Source: Azolla caroliniana
Taxonomy: Eukaryota; Polypodiophyta
Direction of reading: 5' to 3'
Assembly: GCA_043228905.1 (NCBI GenBank)
Contig: JBHGNT010000011.1
Coordinates: 10,168,001-10,232,000 of the forward strand
Length of the DNA stretch: 64,000 bases
Made by a program: the position numbers and the translations under genes. The notes beneath the pieces are model-generated. The model made no database searches. It had not been told where the DNA came from and saw only the letters and a list, made by a program, of their open reading frames with translations. Positions 40,824-51,112 of this stretch are shown here, piece after piece; within the stretch, counting starts at the first letter, position 1; every line of letters starts with the position of its first letter.

Positions 40824-42376
40824 TGTTAGGAATATGTCCCTCTAGTGGGAGGAGCCGACTACTCAGAGAGAGCCGACAGTCGAAGATAGGGAGCAACTGA
40901 CTGATCGGATGAGAGCCAATGGTTGAGGAGTCGACTCAGAGAGAGTTGATCGAGGTCGAAGACATGATCGGCTAGTCGGGCCGACTGGATGGTCGATGAC
41001 CAGGCCGACTAGTCGGAATGACCCGACAATCGACGGCTGAGCCGGTTGATTAGTAAGATTATTATTAATATTAGATAATAATAGGAATGACAATAGCCGT
41101 GGCTACATTTGTAAATATCCCATACAGGGCATAAGTATAAATACACTTAGGGAAAATAGTTTGATATAGACATATGTAGAACGGGTGAATGTGTGAGTCT
41201 CTGTAGCGTAGCGCGACAGAGAAGAGAGTGTGTGTGAGTGTGAGTGAGTGAGTGGCGCCATAACTGTGTTTACTAACAGCATACGCCAAGAGCCATGCGA
41301 GGCTGTTTACACAGTGTGTAGAGGAAGGTTGTTAGGTACGGTATAGATACCATACGTATTTAACGTATTAATACCCGTATAGTACCTCCCAATTTAAAAA
41401 TACGTTAAATACGTTTTCTTAATATGTTAAATACTTATAAAATACATAAAATACGTATTTTTACGTATAGTATGTTAAATACTTCTAGAATTTGAAAATG
41501 ATTTACCTTTCTAAAAAGTATCTATATTATTGTAAAAACATCTATGTTTACACAATTTTGTGATGTACAATATAGTTCTACATCCTAAAATGCATATAAG
41601 ACATTTGAATATTTCACATCCTAAAATACTTGTAGTAATATAGATGTCGACATTCCCTTATTCTATAAATTAGTGTAAGTGTGTATCACGATGTTCTACA
41701 TCAAATTGTAATTATTTACAATTATGCCTTCATAGATTGAGGAATTGTCTACGATTATCACACTCATGATAGGTTTCTCTTTTCTTCATTTTCTTCTTCT
41801 TCTTCTTCTTCTTCTTCTTCTTCTTCTTCTTCTTCTTCTTCTTCTATCTACTGCGATTATCACACTCAGGATAGGTTTATGTCTTCTTTTCTCTCTTTTC
41901 TCTTCTTCTTCTTCATCTTCTTTATCGTCGTCTCTTCTATTCTTCTTTCTTCCTTCCTTTGGCTTCTTTTTCACTAAAATATTTTTTTTCTTTTGCTTTT
42001 TGTTAGGGTTTTACTTACATTTTCTTTATAAATACATATTATACTTGTTTTTTCAAAAATACATTAAATACCGTATTGGAGAAATGTACATGATATTTGA
42101 CCGAACAACATTGAGGTATAGTACGTACTATACAAATGATGAAGTACTATACGTATTTAAACGTTAAATACGGGTACGTAAACAACCATGGTGTAGAGAG
42201 TGTGGTACTCTAATCTTGTTGTTGTATATCCACTATATAATGAAGATCCGTTCTACGTGGTATTCTCCCGCTTTAGGGTTTCCACGTTAAATCAGTGTAC
42301 ACTATTTTTTGTGTTTCAGAGTTGTGTATGTCAACATATTACTTTTCTTGTGGATTGACGATTCATTTTCTCAACA
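40824..42376 (+). repeat. 5' LTR of copia I (contains a MITE)
   Basis: Runs from TGTTAGGAATATG to TTTCTCAACA, followed by AAC and the primer site. Without the 867-bp MITE and its duplicated target it is about 678 bp. Confidence 0.8.
41324..42190. mobile_element. hAT-like MITE inside copia I LTR
   Basis: 867-bp non-coding element flanked by an exact 8-bp duplication GTGTAGAG (41316-41323 and 42191-42198), the target size of hAT transposons. Terminal inverted repeats are imperfect, with a shared GGTTGTT core near each end. Subterminal regions repeat ACGTATTTAACG-like motifs. A long CTT microsatellite (about 41786-41845) and two copies of CGATTATCACACTCA (41752 and 41851) lie inside. No transposase frame is present. 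Confidence 0.82.
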
Positions 42377-42379
42377 AAC

Positions 42380-42391
42380 TGGTATTAGAAC
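42380..42391 (+). other. Primer binding site of copia I
   Basis: TGGTATTAGAAC, close to the tRNA-iMet site TGGTATCAGAGC, three bases after the LTR end. Confidence 0.75.
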
Positions 42392-42404
42392 TTGAGGTGC
42401 AAGC

Positions 42405-43290
42405 ATGGAAAGAGGTGTGAGTGGCTTCCCAGGAATGATAGTTCTATATTCTCAGAACTATGCAGACTGGAAGATAAAGATGGAGGACCTTCTCATAGTC
42501 TAAGACATGTACGAGCCGATCGACATAGCAGAAATACCCACGTGGGTATTAGAGTCAGAATGGAAACTTCTGAACAGAAAGGCGGTGACACCATCAGACA
42601 ATACGTCGATGTAAGTCTCCTTCAACATATGGCGAACGACACAAATGGCCACAAGATGTAGCAGAACCTATCAGGTCTATATGAGAGGAAGAACGCGCTC
42701 AATAAAACCTCATTGATGAGAAAGATCGTACGACTGAAATATAGAGACGGTGAGAGCATCGTCTAACACATAAGCACATTCATGGGGTATGTAAATCAAC
42801 TTGCTGCAACCAAGTTTCCCCTTGATGATGTTATGTAGGCCATCCTACTAATGTGCACATTGCCGGATAACTGGGAGAACCTGGTGGTTACTCTCAGCAC
42901 CTCTTTTCAAGAAGAGAACTTGTCTTTACAATCGGTGAAGACAAGCATCCTGAATGAGGAGGCGAGAAGGAAGGACAAAGGTTTCCTAGTCCAGTCGGAG
43001 TCAAATTTGACTCAACACATCGATAGAGGAAGGAATCGGCAAAGGAGTCCACCAAGGAGAGAAAAGTTTCAAGCCAGGTCGAAGTCCCGAGGAAAGCTCA
43101 TGTGCTTTTATTGTGGAAAGCTTGGACATTTCCAGAAGGACCGCCGACACTTTAAAAAGGAAAAGAGTGTTGGTAATAATGTTGAACCCAAGAAGATTCT
43201 TGAAGAAAAGTACACTTCAGCCATTGCTACGAGCAATGAAGAACTTTTGTTCATTTGTGAACATACAAGTGAAAATCTTGCAAGTGAAGA
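42405..43290 (+). pseudogene. Copia I gag
   Basis: ATG at 42405 (MERGVSGFPGMIVLYSQNYADWKIKMEDLLIV), followed by stops and frameshifts near 42500-42840. A final frame is open from 42851 (MCTLPDNWENLVVTLS). The zinc knuckle near 43100 reads CFYCGKLGHFQKDR, so the last Cys of CX2CX4HX4C is Arg. A Lys-rich tail follows. Confidence 0.82.
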
Positions 43291-43390
43291 ATGCACTTGG
43301 GTGATCGACTCCGGTGCATCCTTCCACATAACTCTGTCGAGAGAGTATTTCTCGACTTACATAGCCGGTGATCATGGTTATGTAAAGATG
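43291..43390 (+). pseudogene. Copia I protease, N-terminal piece
   Basis: CTWVIDSGASFHIT carries the retroviral-type Asp-Ser-Gly active site. The frame is in phase with the gag end and is cut after about 30 codons by the gypsy scrap. Confidence 0.75.
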
Positions 43391-43795
43391 GGTGGCAGTG
43401 CAATGGTCTTGGCAATACCAAAATGTCTAGCCATGGGGGCATCATGACAATGTTCTAACACTTGAAGTTGGGGTGATCCGTCAGGGATGTAAAGGGGATT
43501 CTTGTAGAAGAGTAAGCCATCTTGCTTGTTGAAGTCCGATAATGTTGAGATGACCCTTGCAATGTGGAGTAAGATGGATGACTTGAACCAATGTGAGCTA
43601 AGACATCCTTAGCGAAATCATCAAAGTGAAGTTGTTGCCGAATAGTGGCGTGGCATAAATTGTTGTTGCTTGTAGCTTTGATGGCCCGAGGATAATTTGC
43701 TTTTGATTGTCAAAGGCTGGATCTCCAGGTCGAAGAGCTAGATATGAATGCCGGTGAGCTTGAACATGCCGCCCAACGAATCGTCCATTATTCTA
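43391..43795 (-). pseudogene. Gypsy RNase H / integrase zinc-finger scrap
   Basis: Minus-strand remnant resembling gypsy C 13640-14030: SYLALRPGDPAFDNQKQ, then LLFYK.PLYIPDGS, HCHDAPMARHFGIAKTI. Frameshifted and truncated at both ends. Confidence 0.75.
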
Positions 43796-43804
43796 TATCG
43801 GTTC

Positions 43805-43816
43805 GCTCTGATACCA
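43805..43816 (-). other. Primer binding site of copia N (minus strand)
   Basis: Minus strand reads TGGTATCAGAGC exactly, next to the LTR at 43824-44539, so the LTR is a 5' LTR of a minus-strand copia whose body is missing. Confidence 0.85.
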
Positions 43817-43823
43817 CTTTATT

Positions 43824-44118
43824 GAGGAATACGTGGAATAGTCTCCGGCAACAACTGAAGGGTAAATCACTTTATACAGTCGAACACAGAAGAAGATGGG
43901 AATGGAGGTAAGTGCACAAATAGCGAGAAAAAAGAATACACAGGATATTAACGTGGAAAACCTTGAGAGGGAAAAACCACGAGAGTCCACAGACTCCAAA
44001 CTATCACTATATCACAATGATTACAACAGTGAGCTCACGTAGTCAACGACCTCGTGCTCACGATCTTCGCCACAGGCAGTGGTTACAACAGAGGCAACGA
44101 CCTCTCTATATCTCGAGC

Positions 44119-44168
<50 letters not shown>

Positions 44169-44539
44169 CACAGTTGCTCTCTCAAAAAAATCGCGACAAC
44201 GATAATGACAACCACAACACTAAGTTTGCCCTAAGTTATATTTATACTAAAATGACTTTTCGGCTATTTACAAATATAGCCCCGATGGACTCTCAAAAAC
44301 ATTTTTACGAATATTTCCCTTCATCCGGTGAGCACTCCTCACTGGGCCTGCATCATTCGGCGCTTGCCGGGCACTCGTCATCCGGTTCTCATCGGGTCTT
44401 CCGTTTCCGGGTACTCCTCATCCGGTTCTCACCGGGTCTTCCGTTGCCGGGTACTCCACATCCGGTTTCGGTCTCGGCCGAGTTTGCTCATCAACACTGT
44501 TTTTCTCACTTCCTATCCGGAGGGACATGTTTCCTAACA
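43824..44539 (-). repeat. 5' LTR of copia N
   Basis: On the minus strand it starts TGTTAGGAAACATGTCC, like copia I, and ends near TTCCTCA before the primer site. It contains a long CT run (about 44121-44165) and repeated CATCCGGTTCTC / CGGGTACTCC blocks (44380-44460). Confidence 0.75.
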
Positions 44540-44664
44540 TTCCGGACCCTCCACAAGCAAGGGGAGTCAAGGCGGCGTCGGAGGCCGGTAAGCAAAGGCT
44601 GACATGGAATGCTGGTACTGTGGTAAAAAGGGCCACAGAGAAAGCGAGTGCTGGAAAAAGCGCG
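44540..44664 (+). pseudogene. Copia G gag end with zinc knuckle
   Basis: Reads CWYCGKKGHRESECWKK near 44608-44658, an intact CX2CX4HX4C knuckle, then is cut by the solo LTR. It resumes at 45516. Confidence 0.8.
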
Positions 44665-45515
44665 TTGTCGGGGTAGTTGTGGTTCGTGCGGCGAAGTCGT
44701 AGGGACTAAGGTTAAAGGGAGTTGACGAAACTTTTATAAGTCTTTGCGCACAAATGTTAGGAAGATTAAGGATAAGAAGAATAAGAGTTTAAAGTAATGT
44801 GTGTGAGAGAGATGAGCATAGATAAAAGATAGAGAGAATGTATGATTTAAGAAGAAAGAGTATAAGATATGAACATGATTTATATTAAGAAAACAAGTTT
44901 TTACCAACATTACAATGCTTTATAACAAGATGAACCCTTTCTCTACTGACTCTTGATTTGAACCCTTGATTTGAACTTGGAAACACAAGCCTCTTCACCA
45001 AGAAGCTAACTTGTTTATTTCATTAATTATGTTCTAACTTTCTCTTCTTGATTCCCCTTTTGTTTTCCTTTCCCCTCTTTTTATAAGTATTACCATGCAT
45101 ATGATAATGTGTAGGAGCATAGCATGCATGTAATGCATGAGTTACATGTGATGCATGATCGCCATTTGGTGCACATGCATTGCATGTGATGCATGATAGC
45201 CAATATGAAAATATATAAGGGATAAGTATAATGATGAATATAACATTAAACAAATAACCTATCTTAGTGGTGTATGCTTTGTGCTTGATATACAAGGTTG
45301 AGGGTTCAAGTCCCTCAATTTTACTTAATACAATATTTAAGTTTATTCTTATATAGTGAAGCACATTATTGAGAATATTTCCAAAAACAAATAGCCTACC
45401 CTAGTGGTATATACATTGTGCTTGGTTTATAAGGTTGTGGGTTCAAGTGTTTGAAATATTATTGAATTCAATATTTAAATTTATTTTTATATCGTGAAGC
45501 AAATCCTTCACGACA
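44665..45515. repeat. Probable solo LTR inside copia G gag
   Basis: About 850 bp, TGTCGGGGTAG to TCACGACA, flanked by GCGCG (44660-44664) and GCGCC (45516-45520), compatible with a 5-bp target duplication that has since changed. Gag homology is continuous across it. The right end has two tRNA-like blocks, in the same position and orientation as in the LTRs of gypsy B and C, which suggests a chromovirus-type solo LTR with the element on the minus strand. Confidence 0.65.
45249..45515. repeat. Tandem pair of tRNA-like blocks in the solo LTR
   Basis: Two units of about 135 bp (45249-45385 and 45386-45515). Each has TAGTGGT, then GGTTCAAGT, and ends AT-rich followed by GTGAAGCA. The first B box (GGTTCAAGTCC) fits the polymerase III consensus; the second is degraded. 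No cloverleaf can be closed. Confidence 0.7.
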
Positions 45516-46168
45516 GCGCCGATCCAGACATATCCGGATCCGGCAAGACCGGCAGAGAGAACCGACAATACTCGCACTATGCAGAAGGATCGAGAGGATC
45601 CAAAGCCAGAAAAGTCGGTAAAGGGCCGGCCTTGGTGATGAAACATGAGGCTAACTCGATGAAGAAGACCACTTCCAAATCAGAGGAAGTGTGGTACGTT
45701 GATTCCAATTCGTCGAATCACATGACGAGCCACAAAGAGTGGTTCTCTTTCTTGGAGAAACCGGAACCACCGGGAGTCGTTGAAACTGGAGATGACACTC
45801 CTCACCCAATCGTGCATATCGGAGAAGTCCCTTTGAGCCACGTCAGACAGAGGGGGAAGCTAATGAACGTATTACACGTTTCGACTATCACGAAGAACCT
45901 GGTGTCAGTCGGTCAGATCGTTGACCAGGGGATGCAGGTGCGATTTACGCACCTTGGGTGCTACATAGAGGAAGAGGGCCAGATTATTGCGCAAGGGCGC
46001 AGAGATGGGAGGATGTTCATCCTCGACACCAATAATGTCGGCATCGCTTTGTTTGCAAAGGACAGAAGATTGAATCGGATATTGATCTCTAGCACAAGCA
46101 GATCGGCCACGTCAATTACCGGAGGCTTCAAGACCTACAGACGAAACAAGTTGTTTTTGGTTTGCTGA
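45516..46168 (+). pseudogene. Copia G gag tail, protease and integrase zinc finger start
   Basis: The open frame contains the protease near 45690 with YVDSNSSNHMTS. The active site Asp-Ser-Gly is Asp-Ser-Asn, so activity is unlikely. The rest matches protease of A and D (VETGDDTPH, GKLMNVLHV). A frameshift near 46065 distorts the zinc finger, and the frame stops at 46168. Confidence 0.8.
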
Positions 46169-48087
46169 AGTTCAGTGGCCAGAAGGCCCAAATATGTGAA
46201 ACCCGCCAACTCGGGAAGCAACACCAGCTTCCATTCCCCACCGAACAAAACCGTAGCCGTAACAAGCTCGACCTTATTCATTCGGATGTATGGGGACCGA
46301 CACACAATGTTAGTCTTGGCGGGAGTCGGTATTTCGTCTCCTTCATTGACGACTACAACTAGCACACATGGATCTACCTCATTGAGTGGAAGAGCGAAGT
46401 CTTCGAGTGTTTCCAGAACCTGCAAAGCCTGGTTGAACGGGAAACAGAGAGCAAGATCAAGTGTCTGCGGTTGGATGGCGGAAAAGAATATTTTTCCGGC
46501 CAATTCAACAGTTATCTGCAGCAAAAAGGAATTCGGAGAGAGTTTAGCTGCAGATACACACTGGAGCAAAATGGTGTGGCCGAAAGGAAGAACCGGTCAA
46601 TTGTTGACATGGCAAGGGCAATGCTAGAGGAGAAGAGCTTGCCCCATTTCTACTGGGCCGAGGCAGTCCGGACGACCGTCTACATCCAAAACCGGATCGG
46701 TGACAAGGTGTCCGCGCATGAGCTGTATTTCGGGCGTAAGCCGAATTTGAGACACCTTCGGATATTTGGTAGCATTGCATATGTGCATGTGCCAGATGAG
46801 AAGCGGAGGAAGTTGGATGCGAAGTCGGAGAAATGCATCCTGGTCGGTTACTCGCATGAGCAAAAGGGGTATAAGTGTTATAACCCCCGGACGAAGCAGG
46901 TCCGAGTTAGCCGGGATGTTGAGTTTGATGAGACGGCATCATGGTATGCCTTACCGGCTCCGACTTCCGACCCTGACCCGATACCGGAGGATGAGGCTAG
47001 TGAGCCTGAACCGGTCCAGTTAGAATACGAAGGGTTCGAGACTCTAGATGTGAGTCCGGAATCGTTTTGGTTAAGTGGACCGAATGAGCGGTTGAGTCGG
47101 GATGACCAGTCGGATGAGGAACCAGCGAGTAGTGGAGACTCTACCATGCTCTCCCCGTGCAAGGAACCGAGGAGATGGTTCACGCACAAAGAAAAGGGGA
47201 AGAAGAAGATGCCGGAATACGAAACCGGCAACGATGAGTCGGATCGGAGCAAATCCTACTCCGGAAAGGATAAAGGTGGATCTTCGAGAACGAAGTCCAA
47301 CCTGGCCAAGAAGGGCCCCAAACCAGGTAATACCAAGTTATGTCGGTCTTCCCTCCAGAAGAACCCCGTGAAGCGGTACGGGTACAATGAGTACATGGTG
47401 CATCACTATGCGTACATGACCAAGGTGGTGGAAGTGCATGAGCCGGAGAGCTACGCAGAAGCGGCAAAGGACGCAAATTGGCATGCCATTATGGAGGAAG
47501 AAATGCGGGCACTAGATGCCAACGACACATGGGACCTAGTTGATCCTCCTCGACACTATAAAACGATCGGATGTAAGTGGGTGTACAAGGTAAAGTACAA
47601 TGCTGAAGGTTCGGTTAACCCGTACAAGGCCCGGTTAGTGGTGAAGGGATACGCACAGACCCACGGAATCGACTACGACGAGACCTTCACTCCGGTAGCG
47701 AAGATGACGACAGTTCGTGTGGTGCTAGGGGTTGTTGCGGCAAGGGGGTGGCATCTTCACCAAATGGATGTGAAGAATGCATTTCTTCAAGGCGATCTTG
47801 AAGAAGAGATCTTTATGACCCAACCCCCCGGTTTCCAGTCGGAGATGACCAAGTCGGCAGTATGCTGGCTGAAGAAGTCACTTTATGGACTAAAGCAAGC
47901 CCCCCAAGCTTGGAATGTGAAGATCACGCACCGGTTGCATAAGATGGGGTTTGCGGCCTCCAAGTCTGACTCTTCGTTGTTCATCCGACAAGGTCCGGAC
48001 GGTCCGGTTTGCATCTTGTTGTATGATGATCTAGTCATCACCGGACTCGTACTCGACGAAACCAGATGTCGGACGCATTTGAGATGA
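46169..48087 (+). pseudogene. Copia G integrase and reverse transcriptase
   Basis: Integrase: LDLIHSDVWGP near 46275, one stop (TAG near 46360), LDGGKEYFSGQF near 46475 and QNGVAERKN with catalytic Glu near 46570. Then one uninterrupted frame of 538 codons holds the integrase C-terminus (single copy of the RHLRIFGSIAY block), an acidic linker and RT ([47 protein letters not shown]). At about 48021-48032 the catalytic box reads LLYDDLV: one codon (Val of YVDD) is missing. A frameshift follows at about 48060. Confidence 0.88.
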
Positions 48088-48952
48088 AGGACCTGGGGGA
48101 CCTTCACTATTTCCTTGGGATCGAGGTGCTCTGAACCCCCGACGGCATACTGCTCTCACAAAGACACTATGTGTTGAATATGTTGTACAAGTTCAGCATG
48201 ACGGAATGCCGACCGATCTCCACACCCCTAGACCGGAACCAGAAGCTCCGTCCCGACTCCGGACCGGCCTACGATGAGAAGAGGTTCCGAAAAATCGTCG
48301 GAAGCCTTATATATTTGACAATCACCTGACCCGACATCAGTTATCCGGTTGACGTGATCAACCAATATATGCAGAAGCCGACTATGGAGCACCTTCTATG
48401 CATGCATCGAATTTTGCAATATGTGAGCAGCACGAAGGAACAGGGACTGTTATACCGGTATGGTATAACCGAAGAGCTAGTCAGCTACACCGATGCCGAC
48501 TGGGCCGGCGATGCATCGGATCAGCGATCCACCTCCGGCTGTATGTTTTCCCTTGGTAGCGTGGCTATCGCGTGGAGCAGCAAAAAGCAGCCAACAATGG
48601 CCCTTTCGAGCATTGAGGCTGAATACCGGGGTGCTACCGTTGCCACCTGTGAAGCCATTTGGCTTCGGTGACTGCTGCAAGACTTGCGGATCGAGGTGCT
48701 GACCCCGATCTTGATCTACTGCGACAACATAAGCAGCATGCAGCTCGCCAAGAACCCCGTATTCCATGCTTGCACAAAGCACATAGAAGTGCACTACCAC
48801 TTCGTGCGTGAGCGTGTCCTGAGCGGTGAAGTCGAACTTCCGTATGTTCATAGGGATCGGCAAGTTGCCGACATCTTCACCAAACCATTCGGATCAGACA
48901 AGTTGTAGCACTTCACCGAAATGCTTGGTGTTCAGCATCTCGACATGCCACA
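48088..48952 (+). pseudogene. Copia G RT end and RNase H
   Basis: FEMKDLGDLHYFLGIEVL, a stop near 48132, then RT thumb and RNase H with YTDADWAGDASDQRS near 48487, KKQPTMALSSIEAEYRG and NPVFHACTKHIEVHYHF near 48755. Stops lie near 48327, 48669 and 48906. It ends MPHLRG at the first polypurine tract. Confidence 0.85.
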
Positions 48953-49478
48953 CTTGAGGGGGAGAACGGGCAAAGACACCAGAATGGGCAAAGGCAAAGA
49001 AACTACCGATTGTGCTGGTGAGGGAAGAACCGACAAAGGGGGAGACAAGAAGAAGAAGGCCAAGTCCCGAACATGGTCCGATGTGGTGAAGGGCCTGGAA
49101 CCGGAAGACGAATTGGGAGCGATCGATTCGGACAAGAGTTGGAACGAGTCGGAGACAGTTGATCTAGTTCAACAGACGGATTTAGAAGAACCAGATCAAC
49201 TAAAGGCCAAGCGGACGAGAAGGCAGCGGAAGTCGACACCAACACGAAGGAACCGGCGGGTCGACAAGCGTTGAAGTCATAGCAGCGAGGGAGCTGAATT
49301 GGGTATGTTGAGCAGACAAACCGACCGAGGAGGTCGAGGTGCGCAGAATCAGAAGGGTTGTGGCAAATGGAACCGGACCGGACGAGGAGCGCGAGCGAGG
49401 CAAAGTGACGCCAGAAGGAGTCGGGTGGAAGGACCGGCTGCCATGGAGACTGACACTACGATCCCACCTCAAGTTGAG
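48953..49478 (+). pseudogene. 3' module of copia G between two polypurine tracts
   Basis: First tract CTTGAGGGGGAG at 48953-48964, second at 49479-49490 beside the LTR. The frame 48921-49274 continues from RNase H for about 105 codons: basic/acidic, with GDKKKKAKSRTWSDVVKG and a KAKRTRRQRKS end. It shares KAK..TWS.VVK with the copia A and D modules. Function unknown. Confidence 0.68.
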
Positions 49479-49490
49479 CTTGAGGGGGAG

Positions 49491-49902
49491 TGTTGAGCGG
49501 CAAGCTCAACCGGATCCGGATCACCTGAATAAGCCTGAGCCGGATCGGTGAGCTAGTGAGCCAGTGAGCTGGGGAGCCAGTTAGCCAGATCCAGCAGTAA
49601 CCAGAAGCTTAGTAGCAACCTAGGCTACTAGATAGTTAATGTCTCGTAGTTAGTGTCAGACACTCGTGTGAGCATTGAAGTACACCGTACTTCTGTTAGT
49701 CCGTATGGACTTGTATAAAAGTGTTCACTGAACACATACGATGTACAGAGCATTACAGAGAACTGTTATTTTTTTAATAGAGTATTGTGTCCTCTCTCTC
49801 TCTGTGTCTCTCCCGCGTACTGTGTATATTCAAGCTCTCCATTAAACTTGCGTATTTTTCTGTCTTCGGTTTTCTACTTGCTTCCGCACACTATTCTTTA
49901 CA
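49491..49902 (+). repeat. 3' LTR of copia G
   Basis: 412 bp, TGTTGAGCGGCA to ATTCTTTACA, directly after the polypurine tract. It has TATAAAA at 49714-49720 and the palindrome GAAGTAC-ACC-GTACTTC at 49677-49693. No 5' partner remains. Confidence 0.88.
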
Positions 49903-49925
49903 GGATCACTATCACATCAAGAATA

Positions 49926-50629
49926 ATGGATATAAACATGAATTCCTCTCAAATTGTGGGGGACATCGATATCGAAACAATTAATCCAAAAAAGAGTAAT
50001 GTGATGGTTGAATGTAATCGTGAAAGGGAAGACATTGGAAGCTCTAAGAGGTTTAAGGGCATTGAGGAAATTAATGAGAAAAAAGCGACATATGCCGAAG
50101 TAATATATGTAGATGAGTTTGACAAGGATCATTGTAATTGGGATAATTTATGGGGAATTGTCAATACCTTATTGTCTGATGTTGTGGAAGAAAATGAAAA
50201 TGCAACGAAAGAATACAATGATGTGGATGTTGATGCTAAGACAGTGTCGCAATCTTTTGATGTATTCTATGATCGTGCGGTTATATTGTTTTTTATTGGG
50301 AAACTCCCATACATTAATTGGAATAAACAATGGTTGGAAACAATCGTGTCACCAAATTTTGTTAAAAATATATATGCAGGATCACGAGGGTTTTATGATG
50401 TAGTGTTTCATTCACCGGAACATCGAAGTGCATTATTGGCTAAAGTTCCGGTGTTTTTTGATAAACGATTGGTGCATGTTATGCAACGGTCCCCCGTTGT
50501 GGACTATCATGCTTTGTTGAAACAAGAATGCCTTGTTTGGGTAACAGTGGATTGTAAGCATGCTTTTTTATGGCCACTTTTACTAGAGTTGATGAGTCAA
50601 ATGGGTAAAGTGTTGGTATCTCCACATGC
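49926..50629 (+). pseudogene. LINE M ORF1, N-terminal part
   Basis: ATG at 49926, open for 234 codons plus two bases to the gypsy insertion point. Residues about 120-230 (VILFFIGKLPYINWNKQW, YDVVFHSPEHRSALL, KRLVHVMQRSPVVDY) fit the plant LINE ORF1 RNA-binding region (DUF4283-like). The sequence is intact up to the insertion and resumes at 60679. Confidence 0.82.
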
Positions 50630-51087
50630 TGTTACCCGGCCGGCAAAGGAGCTAAGGACACCAAGACCAGGGTGTGAAAAGGGGAATTGTTATTTGGGAA
50701 TCTGTTGTAATTACTAGTCTTAATATATTAATATATGAGAAAATGTGGACGGACGGACCGGAATCGGTATGCCGATCCGGATCCGGACCGATCCTGAATA
50801 GGTGTTGGTTGGCACCGTTTTGTACTTCGCACCGGTGACCTATATAAAGGCTCGGTTACAATGTAATCATCAACGGAGAGTAATATAAACCTTTTGTTAA
50901 TCATTGAGTATTGTTCACCGTTCTGTGCTTATTGTATATCTTACGCGTGTTAATGACGTATTGCTAAGTAACCAATTAAGGTCCAATTAAGCGTTGTGTC
51001 GTAAGTTATCTCGCCGTAACACCCTTTGGTGAAGTGTCTTAAGTGGACACCCTGTGTTAGGCTATTGTCCGGCCCTAAGGATTAACA
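50630..51087 (+). repeat. 5' LTR of gypsy L
   Basis: 458 bp, TGTTACCCGG to GGATTAACA. TATATAAA at 50841-50848 is the likely TATA box. The sequence after the LTR (CAGTTTTTGGCGACC) should hold the primer site. I could not match it confidently to a tRNA. Confidence 0.95.
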
Positions 51088-51112
51088 CAGTTTTTGGCGA
51101 CCACGATTCCTG

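Larger units (their letters stand above)
40824..43390 (+). mobile_element. Copia I: 5' LTR, gag and start of protease
   Basis: Plus-strand element inserted in copia J. It has a 5' LTR (with a nested MITE), a primer site, gag and the protease active site. It is cut at about 43390, where a minus-strand gypsy scrap begins. No 3' LTR is seen in the same orientation, but the LTR starts TGTTAGGAA like that of element N (43824-44539, minus), so N is probably the same or a sister family. Confidence 0.8.
44540..49902 (+). mobile_element. Ty1/copia retrotransposon G, 5' truncated
   Basis: Starts inside gag just right of the copia N LTR, so the 5' LTR and gag N-terminus are missing. It is interrupted by a solo LTR (44665-45515), then continues through protease, integrase, RT, RNase H, the double polypurine tract and a 3' LTR. 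Related to copia A and D, and among the best preserved copia coding regions here (538 open codons at 46471-48087). Confidence 0.9.

Noticed and set aside
41745-42167. 140-codon plus-strand frame with poly-Leu
   Set aside because: Product of the CTT microsatellite inside the hAT-like MITE; no domain and no homologous copy.
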